Shown here piece by piece: positions 1 through 7,998 of a DNA stretch of 44,094 bases (positions within the stretch are counted from its first letter, which is position 1; every line of letters begins with the position of its first letter). This DNA comes from Paracoccaceae bacterium. Lineage in GTDB: Bacteria; Pseudomonadota; Alphaproteobacteria; Rhodobacterales; Rhodobacteraceae. The notes below the pieces were generated by a model. It had not been told where the DNA came from, ran no database searches, and saw nothing but the letters and a program-made list of their open reading frames with translations. The stretch spans positions 1 to 44,094 of the forward strand of contig DAOUQK010000002.1 in the NCBI GenBank assembly GCA_030625695.1, given 5' to 3'. The translations under genes and the position numbers were made by a program.

Positions 1-915
1 GAGATTTCTTCGCGGATTTCGGTGATCTATATTTCTCTGACCATGGCCTGTGCCGTTGGCTATGCGATCATGGGCATGGGGGCATTTGATGCGAGCGTTC
101 ACGCGATGACCACCGTGGCCACTGGCGGGTTCGCCAATTACGACGCCTCGTTCGGGGTGTTCGGGCCGGGGGTGGAATATGTCGCGGTGGTGTTCATGAT
201 GCTGGCCGCCTTGCCGTTTGTGCGCTTTGTGCAGATGACGGCGGGCCACGCCAAACCGCTGTTTAAAGACCCGCAGATACGTGGCTTTATGCTGACGGCA
301 TTTGTATTGGTCGGCTTGCTAAGCCTGTGGCAATTCACCCAAGGTGAGCTGACCGGAGAGACCGGGTTTCGCAAAACCATGTTCAACACCGTGTCGCTGT
401 TGACAGGAACAGGCTATGCCAGCACGGACTATATGGCCTGGGGTGCATTGCCGGTATCGGTGCTGTTTTTCACCGGGCTGATAGGTGGGTGCGCCGGGTC
501 CACTGCCTGTTCGATCAAAATATTTCGCTATCAGTTGTTGTTCGCGTCGATCCGGGTGCAATTGCAGCGCATTCGCTCGCCCCACGGCGTGTTCACGCCG
601 CGGTATGATGGCCGCAAGGTCAGCCCGGATGTGCTTTCGTCGGTAATCTCGTTCTTTGTGTTCTTCATTGTCACCATGGGGGTGGTGGCCTGGGGGCTGG
701 GAATGACCGGGTTGAACCTGACCACGTCTGTGTCGGGCGCGGCGGCGGCATTGGCCAATATCGGGCCGGGGTTGGGGGATGAGATTGGCCCGGCGGGGAA
801 CTTTGCCGGGCTGACCGATACGGCGAAATGGTTGTTGATCGCCGCAATGCTGATCGGGCGGCTGGAACTTTTGGCGGTCTACGCCATTCTGACGATTAAT
901 TTCTGGAGAGCTTGA
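1..915 (+). CDS. trkH: TrkH-family potassium uptake protein, C-terminal part (5' truncated by window)
   Basis: ORF open from the window start; multiple TM segments and motifs such as TGTGYASTDY / GGCAGSTACSIKIFRYQLL typical of TrkH/KtrB pore loops. Confidence 0.85.
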   Translation, partial: EISSRISVIYISLTMACAVGYAIMGMGAFDASVHAMTTVATGGFANYDASFGVFGPGVEYVAVVFMMLAALPFVRFVQMTAGHAKPLFKDPQIRGFMLTAFVLVGLLSLWQFTQGELTGETGFRKTMFNTVSLLTGTGYASTDYMAWGALPVSVLFFTGLIGGCAGSTACSIKIFRYQLLFASIRVQLQRIRSPHGVFTPRYDGRKVSPDVLSSVISFFVFFIVTMGVVAWGLGMTGLNLTTSVSGAAAALANIGPGLGDEIGPAGNFAGLTDTAKWLLIAAMLIGRLELLAVYAILTINFWRA

Positions 916-2523
916 ATGAAACGACCACAGGAACGTCCACTGGGCGCGCAAATATCCCATATGCTGAAAGACCGAGGGGTGGACGTGATATTCGGCATCC
1001 CCGGCGTGCATAACCAGGAAATGTATCGCGGCATCGAAGAGGCCGGGATCACCCATGTTCTGGCGCGTCACGAACAGGGGGCGGGGTTCATGGCCGATGG
1101 CTATGCGCGCGCCACGGGCAATCCGGGCGTGGCCTATGTGATTACCGGGCCGGGGGTGTGCAACATCATGACGGCAATGGGGCAGGCCTATTCGGATTCG
1201 GTTCCCGTTCTGGTGATATCGTCCTGTCTGGACGAGGTGGCGGCAAAGCGGGGACAGCTGCATCAGATGCTGGATCAGGAGGGGGCAGGGGGGTGTGTGT
1301 GTGACTGGTCCGAGACGGCACGGACGGCGGATGCGGCGTATCAGTTGATTGACCGGGCGTTGGTCGAATTTGTAGCCCAAAAAGCGTTACCTAAACACAT
1401 ACAAGTGCCAATTGCCGCTTTGCAATCAAACGCCGATACCGGGTGGGACCATCCGTACCTGCCGTCTTTCAATATTGTTTCGCCGAACAAGGAAGATATC
1501 AATCGCGCGGTCTATCTGATCAAACAGGCCAAACGCCCGATATTTGTGTTTGGCGGTGGGGCCAAAGCGGCGACCAAAGCGGCACGTGAGGTTATGAGAA
1601 TGACCGGATCTGCCTCGTTTTGCACCTACGCCGGGCGGGGGGTTATCGGTCCTGATGATCCATTACATTTTGGCAGCATGCTGGCGCGCGGCGATACAGC
1701 CCGGGTTCTGGCGGGTTCTGATCTGGTTGTGACCATTGGAACCGAGTTGTCCGAAGTTGATCTGTGGCGCGATCATCTTGGACATGACTGTCAGGTGATA
1801 AATGTGAACCGTGACACTGAATCTATTGCCCGGGGCGCAGGCGGGGATCATCGGGTTGTCGCGGACAGCGGCTGTTTCCTGCGAGAGACTGGGGCGGGGT
1901 TGAAGGGGCATACCCCGGCAACCGACTGGACCCCTGAAGAGGTCACCAACGCCCGTGCCCGCTGGCGCGCTGAAACCGATGCTGAGCGCCCTGGCATTGT
2001 TCCAATCTGCGACGCCCTGCGCGAGGTCGTGCCGTCCGACACCATGATCTATTCCGACATGACCCAGATCGCATACGTCGCCAAAGAGGTCTGGGACATG
2101 GACCGTCCTGGCCACTGGCACCACCCTTATGGCTTTGGCACGTTGGGCTATGCCCTTCCGGCAGGCATTGGCGGAGCAGTTGCCCGTAGGGTGGGCAATT
2201 TGCCCACCATGGTCATCGCAGGCGACTATGGCTTTCAATACACGATGCAGGAACTGGGTGTTGCGGTGGAACTTGGACTGCCCATTCCGATTATCCTGTG
2301 GGACAACGGTAAGCTGAAAGAGATCGAAGACAGCATGGTGCGCGCACAGATTGCCCCCAACGCAGTGATCGCCCGCAACCCGGATTTCTGCAAACTGGCC
2401 GAGGCATTTGGGGCGAGGTCAGCAGCTCCGAAAAACCTGTCAGAAATGCAATCGGCGGTTCAGGCCGCGTTCAAGGCAGACGGTCCGACGTTGATCCACA
2501 TCACGCCTGAAATTGTGGCGTAG
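916..2523 (+). CDS. Thiamine diphosphate-dependent enzyme, acetolactate synthase-like (5-guanidino-2-oxopentanoate decarboxylase/AruI-like)
   Basis: 535 aa ORF; ThDP enzyme architecture (GIPGVHNQEMYRGIEEAGITHVLARHEQGAGFMADGYARATG; AGDYGFQYTMQELGVAVELGLP..WDNGKLKEI). Confidence 0.8.
   Translation: MKRPQERPLGAQISHMLKDRGVDVIFGIPGVHNQEMYRGIEEAGITHVLARHEQGAGFMADGYARATGNPGVAYVITGPGVCNIMTAMGQAYSDSVPVLVISSCLDEVAAKRGQLHQMLDQEGAGGCVCDWSETARTADAAYQLIDRALVEFVAQKALPKHIQVPIAALQSNADTGWDHPYLPSFNIVSPNKEDINRAVYLIKQAKRPIFVFGGGAKAATKAAREVMRMTGSASFCTYAGRGVIGPDDPLHFGSMLARGDTARVLAGSDLVVTIGTELSEVDLWRDHLGHDCQVINVNRDTESIARGAGGDHRVVADSGCFLRETGAGLKGHTPATDWTPEEVTNARARWRAETDAERPGIVPICDALREVVPSDTMIYSDMTQIAYVAKEVWDMDRPGHWHHPYGFGTLGYALPAGIGGAVARRVGNLPTMVIAGDYGFQYTMQELGVAVELGLPIPIILWDNGKLKEIEDSMVRAQIAPNAVIARNPDFCKLAEAFGARSAAPKNLSEMQSAVQAAFKADGPTLIHITPEIVA
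2186..2208 (+). repeat. Intragenic GTAG REP-like hairpin GTAG-GGTGGGCAA-T-TTGCCCACC
   Basis: Perfect 9+1+9 palindrome with GTAG head, inside the ThDP enzyme CDS. Confidence 0.7.
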
Positions 2524-2589
2524 GGCGGGATTTATCCCGCCGCGCCGATGGATTCTATATAGGGAAGGTGGGGTGAAACCCCACCCTAC
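2520..2589. repeat. GTAG-headed REP/BIME-like pair: GTAG-GGCGGGAT-TT-ATCCCGCC ... GGTGGGGT-GAA-ACCCCACC-CTAC
   Basis: Two hairpins in inverted orientation with GTAG/CTAC at the outer ends; sits between convergent genes, so it may also act as a terminator. Confidence 0.8.
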
Positions 2590-2593
2590 GCCA

Positions 2594-4351
2594 TTATTCC
2601 CAGCAGCTGACCAATACCGTCATGCCGCTGGCCATGCGCACCAGATCGTTTGGCGACAACGTGCCGGTGGCCTGACTGGTTGCGGCACTGACGCCAGCGC
2701 CGTCCAGAACTGCGCGAATGGCGCTGGCGTCGGCGGCAAAGGCGACGTTGGCGGGCAATTGCTGGGCGCCGCCTGAGGCGGGCAGCAACATGCCGACCAC
2801 ACCGCCGGCCGCGTCAAACACCGGACCACCGGCGTCGCCGGGCAGGGCGGCCATGGCCAGGCGGGTCAATTCGGGTTCGCCATGCAGGCCTTTGGTGTCC
2901 TCGAGTTTGCCAAAGGTCAGGGTTGGGGCCCCAAGCACGCCTTCGTAGGAATAGCCGGATACGGCCACATCTGTTTGCAAGCGCGGCTCGCCCGAGCGCA
3001 ACTGTGCCACCGATATCGGCACCAAAGCGTTGCTTGGGCGCAGTACAGCCACACCAAGGTTAGCGTCCGTGGCCACAACTTCGGCGCGGGTTGTATGGTC
3101 AAGCGTGATACGTGTGCAGCCCTGAACCGCTTCGGCAGTCGTCACGACAATGCCCGACCCGTCAATGTAAAAGCCCGAGCGCGACAGGCGCGGTTTGCGC
3201 ACCGTCAGTCCCGAGACCAGATCGACGCTTTGTACTGTGTCGCCACCCGCCGCCGGATCCAGAACCCCGTCAAGCCGGGCAAAGCTGTTGCGCATCTCGC
3301 TTAGCACCCGGGTGCGGCGATCTTCGTCACCGGCAGGCCAGATCAGGGTGAAGCCTTTGATCTCACCATTGGCCAGCCGCGCCTGAGTATAAGACACGAT
3401 GCCGTTGCCGCGCCCTTCCAGGGTAAAGCTGTCTTTGGCCCGTTCGCGCGGGCCGTTTAGCGGTACGATCTCAAGCGTCTGCATGATGTCATAAAGGCCA
3501 AACAACGTCGCCTGATCGCCGGGCTGGCTGATCAGCAAAACCCGTGCGCCAAGATCGGAACTGGCGTCATAATGGGCAAACGGTGGTTCATAGCGGGAAA
3601 ACCGCACCGCATCGGTGGGCAATTGCATTTCAATCCCGGCCTTGGTGTCGGCCTTAAGCGCCATACCAACCGAGATCAGCGGTGCATTATATTGGTCCAT
3701 CAGCGTCTGGCGCTGGCGGGTGGTCAGGATGCCGGTGGCCTCACTGCCATTGTTGGTCTGCCAATCGCGCATCGACCCGCGTGTGCCCGGGCCAAACGCG
3801 CCGTCAATGGCGGCAGAATAAAACCCGGCAGCGCGCAGGGCGATTTGCAGGTCTTTGCGTTGATCCGCACTTAGCGCGCGTTCGCTGCGCCGTGCTTCGG
3901 CCTTGGTTTCGTCCGGAATGGCCGGTTCCGAGACCACTGTCGGCGCAACGGTGGTCTGTGCCACATCGGTAGAGTCAATGGGTGCCACAACCGCGCCGCG
4001 CCCCAGAACATCGGCGCCAACCGGCCAGAACTGTTGCCCCAGCGAGGCGGTGAATGAAATAAACGCGTCGGTTGGAATTTTGCTGTCAGCGCGGTACGCC
4101 AGCAGCACCTGTTCGGCGTCGGGCCGTGTGTATGGCCCTAAAACCACCCCGTACCAATTGCCACCCAAGGCAAATCCGCTGACATCCGGCAGGTTGCCGG
4201 CATAAAGTTGGGCGCGCGTCTGGGCCGTGCGAAGCGAGGGATGCGCCTCGACCTGTATCCAGACCACATCCTGCGCGGTGGCGCTGGAGGCTGTGAATAC
4301 CGACCCCATGAGGGCAATAATTAACAAAAACGATGCAAAATAACTTTTCAT
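2594..4351 (-). CDS. Secreted trypsin-like serine protease with SPOR-like and peptidoglycan-binding domains
   Basis: Signal peptide (MKSYFASFLLIIALMGSVFTASSATA), PG_binding_1-like segment (LQIALRAAGFYSAAIDGAFGPGTRGSMRDWQ), C-terminal protease-like LPGDAGGPVFDAAGGVVGML. Confidence 0.75.
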   Translation of the reverse strand: MKSYFASFLLIIALMGSVFTASSATAQDVVWIQVEAHPSLRTAQTRAQLYAGNLPDVSGFALGGNWYGVVLGPYTRPDAEQVLLAYRADSKIPTDAFISFTASLGQQFWPVGADVLGRGAVVAPIDSTDVAQTTVAPTVVSEPAIPDETKAEARRSERALSADQRKDLQIALRAAGFYSAAIDGAFGPGTRGSMRDWQTNNGSEATGILTTRQRQTLMDQYNAPLISVGMALKADTKAGIEMQLPTDAVRFSRYEPPFAHYDASSDLGARVLLISQPGDQATLFGLYDIMQTLEIVPLNGPRERAKDSFTLEGRGNGIVSYTQARLANGEIKGFTLIWPAGDEDRRTRVLSEMRNSFARLDGVLDPAAGGDTVQSVDLVSGLTVRKPRLSRSGFYIDGSGIVVTTAEAVQGCTRITLDHTTRAEVVATDANLGVAVLRPSNALVPISVAQLRSGEPRLQTDVAVSGYSYEGVLGAPTLTFGKLEDTKGLHGEPELTRLAMAALPGDAGGPVFDAAGGVVGMLLPASGGAQQLPANVAFAADASAIRAVLDGAGVSAATSQATGTLSPNDLVRMASGMTVLVSCWE

Positions 4352-4570
4352 GATAGATTCAGTGCCTTTAAGCCAATGTTGGTGGCGCACATAAATCAGG
4401 AAAACCCGGCAAAAGCTATCCTAAATAGGGCGTTGTTGGTTTCAGATTGTGAATTGTGATCCTTTAACAATCAGGCGCAGGCGTTTGAAATGCCGGGCTG
4501 CAAGTGCTTTCCAAATATGCCGATGAGTTGTTTCTGGTTGATGCCGGGTTTTCTGTCGCGGTACTTGAGA

Positions 4571-4598
4571 GATGACATGTCAAATTTGACATGTCATC
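4571..4598. promoter_or_regulatory. 28-bp perfect palindrome GATGACATGTCAAATTTGACATGTCATC (putative operator O1)
   Basis: Perfect dyad symmetry read directly; shares the GACATGTC-N6-RACATGTC core with 4670-4711. Confidence 0.6.
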
Positions 4599-4669
4599 AT
4601 GATTGGCATGGTAGGTGCGCCAAAGGTCCCGGATAACATTTGATGGCTTCGAGGTTTTCTTGCGTTGAT

Positions 4670-4711
4670 CCTCTCTGTAGACATGTCATATATAACATGT
4701 CTACAGAGAGG
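4670..4711. promoter_or_regulatory. 42-bp near-perfect palindrome CCTCTCTGTAGACATGTCATATATAACATGTCTACAGAGAGG (putative operator O2 / 5'UTR hairpin)
   Basis: One mismatched pair in 42 bp; right arm GAGAGG overlaps the likely Shine-Dalgarno of the ORF starting at 4720. Confidence 0.6.
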
Positions 4712-4719
4712 GATGAAAC

Positions 4720-5055
4720 ATGTATAGAGCCGACAAATTCAAATCAACCTATGAAACTGAAAACGGAAAATCCATCTGGAAGTTCCTGTTGGAAGACGTC
4801 AACATCACCCGTATGGAAACCGCAACCTACCTGTTTCGCCCGGCGATTGAGCCGTTGTCGCCGTTCCTTCAAGCCAAGTTCGGGCCTTCAATCCGCCGTA
4901 ACAGGCTAAAACAGATGATGGGCCATATGGTGCGCCAGATCATGGAGCAGCGTGGCTTTCATTTGCAACAAGGCAACGTAAAGATTACCAGACCCGGAAA
5001 TATCTTTGCCAGCGCATCGCGTTACGCCCGGCTGGATGATCGCTTTGACGGGTGA
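4720..5055 (+). CDS. Conserved-looking hypothetical protein (111 aa)
   Basis: ORF with SD-like GAGAGG upstream; no family recognised. Confidence 0.65.
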   Translation: MYRADKFKSTYETENGKSIWKFLLEDVNITRMETATYLFRPAIEPLSPFLQAKFGPSIRRNRLKQMMGHMVRQIMEQRGFHLQQGNVKITRPGNIFASASRYARLDDRFDG

Positions 5056-5080
5056 ATGCGGACGCCGGTGACGTTTACCT

Positions 5081-5192
5081 AAGCGATACCAATCCAATTG
5101 AATTCACCCTGCGGCCCGAACGCGTTTGAAAGTGCAAACGCTGCCTCGGGCCGCAGAGTGAATACTCGAAACCGATCAGATTGGTATCGCTT
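5081..5192. repeat. ~112-bp imperfect palindrome (MITE/REP-like element)
   Basis: Outer arms AAGCGATACCAATC (5081-5094) / GATTGGTATCGCTT (5179-5192), inner arms ATTCACCCTGCGGCCCGA (5102-5119) / TCGGGCCGCAGAGTGAAT (5146-5163, 1 mismatch), apical GCGTTTG..CAAACGC. Confidence 0.7.
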
Positions 5193-5277
5193 CAAGCGAT
5201 GCAGCTGGCCAAGAGGCAATTGACCTTACCGGTCAAACCCCTATTCAAGGCGCAAGAAACTTGCCACAGGCGAATCC

Positions 5278-6195
5278 ATGACCCAACCCCGATCCTTTCA
5301 GGAGATCATCCTGGCGCTGCAATCTTACTGGGCCTCCCAGGGCTGCGCGCTTTTGCAACCGTATGACATGGAGGTCGGGGCAGGCACGTTCCATCCGGCC
5401 ACCACCCTGCGGGCTTTGGGGCCGGTCCCGTGGGCCGCGGCCTATGTCCAGCCGTGCCGTCGCCCCACCGATGGGCGGTATGGCGACAGCCCGAACCGCT
5501 GGCAGCATTATTATCAGTTTCAGGTGATCATCAAACCCAGCCCGCCGGATTTGCAGGATCTGTATCTGGGTAGTCTGAAAGCCATCGGCATCGACATGGG
5601 TGCCCATGATATCCGTTTTGTCGAGGACGATTGGGAAAGCCCTACCTTGGGGGCTGCCGGTCTGGGATGGGAGGTTTGGTGCGATGGCATGGAAGTGTCG
5701 CAATTCACCTACTTTCAGCAGGTTGGCGGCTATGATTGCGCGCCGGTTTCGGGCGAGCTGACTTATGGGCTTGAACGGCTGGCGATGTATGTGCTGGGTT
5801 ATAGCGACGGCAACAAGATGCCGTTCAACGATCCCGACGCGCCGATCCCGCTGACGTACGGCGACATCTTTCGCGACGCCGAAGCGCAATATGCCCGCTG
5901 GAACTTTGACGTGGCCGAGACCGACACCTTGTTGCAACATTTCATCGACGCCGAAGAGGAATGCGCGCGCATTCTGGAGCAACCCGCCGATGACCCCAAA
6001 ACCGGGCGGCGTATTGTCATGGCGCAACCGGCCTATGACCAATGCATCAAGGCCAGCCACATCTTCAACCTGCTCGACGCACGCGGGGTGATCTCGGTGA
6101 CGGAACGCCAGGCCTATATTGGCCGGGTGCGCGCCTTGGCCAAACAATGCGCCGATGCCTGGCTGCAAACCGAAGCCGGAGGGTTCGCGCCATGA
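5278..6195 (+). CDS. glyQ: Glycyl-tRNA synthetase alpha subunit
   Basis: [49 protein letters not shown]..., canonical GlyQ. Confidence 0.98.
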   Translation: MTQPRSFQEIILALQSYWASQGCALLQPYDMEVGAGTFHPATTLRALGPVPWAAAYVQPCRRPTDGRYGDSPNRWQHYYQFQVIIKPSPPDLQDLYLGSLKAIGIDMGAHDIRFVEDDWESPTLGAAGLGWEVWCDGMEVSQFTYFQQVGGYDCAPVSGELTYGLERLAMYVLGYSDGNKMPFNDPDAPIPLTYGDIFRDAEAQYARWNFDVAETDTLLQHFIDAEEECARILEQPADDPKTGRRIVMAQPAYDQCIKASHIFNLLDARGVISVTERQAYIGRVRALAKQCADAWLQTEAGGFAP

Positions 6196-6731
6196 AAGGC
6201 AATGTGACCGGTAAACTGGTGGCTGGCGTGATCCTGTTGCTTGGCCTCGTGGCCGGCGTTTCGATCTATTACCTTCAGGTCTATCACTATTACCGCGACA
6301 TTCCCGCCACCGGGGCGCAGGATGTGACGCTGATCACCCTGGCGGACGGCACATCCCAACCGATTGAACATGTCGGTTTTACGGCAATCGACGCCGACAG
6401 TTCGCCAATCCGCTATCGCGCCTGTTTCACCACGTCCCTGACCCCCGATCAGGCAAGCACGCTGTATGTCCCGGCTCCGGGCATTGAACCGCGCAATGCG
6501 CCGGGTTGGTTCGATTGCTTTGACGCCAATGATATTGCGGCGGCGATAGATGACGGCACTATGACCACCTTCCTCAGCACCAAGAACTATGCTTTTGGCG
6601 TTGACCGTATCGTTGCCATCGGCGCGGATGGTCGTGGGTTCATCTGGCCGACGCTGAACGAATGCGGCACCAAAGCTTATGACGGCACGCTGGTGGGCGA
6701 AGAATGTCCGCCGCGACCGGTCAGCGAATGA
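6192..6731 (+). CDS. Membrane-anchored hypothetical protein (DUF6446-like), overlaps the glyQ stop by 4 bp
   Basis: ATG at 6192; N-terminal [38 protein letters not shown]...; position between glyQ and glyS. Confidence 0.7.
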   Translation: MKGNVTGKLVAGVILLLGLVAGVSIYYLQVYHYYRDIPATGAQDVTLITLADGTSQPIEHVGFTAIDADSSPIRYRACFTTSLTPDQASTLYVPAPGIEPRNAPGWFDCFDANDIAAAIDDGTMTTFLSTKNYAFGVDRIVAIGADGRGFIWPTLNECGTKAYDGTLVGEECPPRPVSE

Positions 6732-6774
6732 CTGTAAAATCCATATTTCAGCTGACTCCGTTCCCGGGGGTGAA

Positions 6775-7989
6775 ATGACAGATATTGTCGTCATACCGGC
6801 TTTCCTTTCGGTAACCTTGGGGTTTGCGGTGTATCTGATCGGCGCGATGATAAATGCCAGAGTTGCGATCCTGCGCCAGTTCAATATCCCCGAACCGGTG
6901 ACCGGTGGGTTGCTGGCCTCGGTGGCGTTCCTGCTGGCGTATCTGCTGGCTGACTATGAGGTTTCGTTCGACCTGGCGGCGCGGGACGTGTTTCTGGTGC
7001 TGTTCTTTGCCGGGATCGGCCTGAACGCGCGGTTGGCCGACCTGATAACCGGCGGCAAGCCACTGGTATTGCTGTTAGGTCTGACCTTGCTGGCGATTGT
7101 GGCGCAGAATGTCATTGGCGTGGCGGGGGCGGTTTTGTTTGGTTATCCGGCACAGGCGGGGGTTTTGTTCGGCTCGGCTGCGCTGATTGGCGGGCATGGC
7201 ACAGCGATTGCCTGGGCCCCGGATGTGGCTGCCGCAACCGGCCTTGTGGGTGCCGCCGAACTGGGGATGGCGGTGGCGACACTGGGCCTGGTGCTGGCGG
7301 CGCTGGTCGGTGGACCAGTCGCCAAGTATTTGGTGGAAAAGAACAATCTTACCTCTTCGCGCCCGGGTGAGGTCAACACTATTGGCGTCGGCCACGATGT
7401 TCAGGGTGGGCCAGAGGCGAAAATTGACCATACCAGTGTGATGCGGGTGATGCTGTATCTGAACCTGGCGGTCATATTCGGCTATATTGCCAACACTGCG
7501 CTTGAAGCTGCTGGCGTGAAATTGCCGCTGTTTGTGCCTTGCCTGATCTGCGCCATTATTCTGGCCAACCTGCGCAGCCTGCTGTTTCCCGATGCGCCGC
7601 CGGTCACCCGGACCCCGGCACTGGCGATGGTATCCGAATTTTCGCTGGGTGCCTTTCTGGCCATGTCCCTGATGAGCCTGCAATTATGGACCATTGCCGA
7701 ACTGGGCATGTCCATTGCCGTCATCCTGACCGCGCAGGCGCTGTTCACTGTGGTTTTTGTGATTTTTGTGCTGTTTCCGGTTATGGGGCGCAGCTATCGC
7801 GGGGCAGTTCTGGCCGCCGGGTTTGGTGGTTTTTCGCTGGGCGCGACCCCCACGGCGATTGCCAATATGACGGCGGTGACCAAACGCTATGGCCCGTCAC
7901 CTGTTGCCTTTATTATATTGCCCCTTGTATCCGCCTTCTTTGTCGATATCGCCAATGCATTCATCATCCAGATGATTGTGAACTTCTAA
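6775..7989 (+). CDS. gltS: Sodium/glutamate symporter
   Basis: MTDIVVIPAFLSVTLGFAVYLIGAMINARVAILRQFNIPEPVTGGLLAS...GHGTAIAWAP; GltS-like topology. Confidence 0.92.
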   Translation: MTDIVVIPAFLSVTLGFAVYLIGAMINARVAILRQFNIPEPVTGGLLASVAFLLAYLLADYEVSFDLAARDVFLVLFFAGIGLNARLADLITGGKPLVLLLGLTLLAIVAQNVIGVAGAVLFGYPAQAGVLFGSAALIGGHGTAIAWAPDVAAATGLVGAAELGMAVATLGLVLAALVGGPVAKYLVEKNNLTSSRPGEVNTIGVGHDVQGGPEAKIDHTSVMRVMLYLNLAVIFGYIANTALEAAGVKLPLFVPCLICAIILANLRSLLFPDAPPVTRTPALAMVSEFSLGAFLAMSLMSLQLWTIAELGMSIAVILTAQALFTVVFVIFVLFPVMGRSYRGAVLAAGFGGFSLGATPTAIANMTAVTKRYGPSPVAFIILPLVSAFFVDIANAFIIQMIVNF

Positions 7990-7998
7990 GGACACGCC

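Noticed and set aside
319-1380. 353-aa minus-strand ORF
   Set aside because: Antisense to TrkH and the ThDP enzyme; Arg/His/Pro-rich composition typical of shadow ORFs in GC-rich DNA.
5245-6168. 307-aa minus-strand ORF
   Set aside because: Antisense to glyQ, which is unambiguous.
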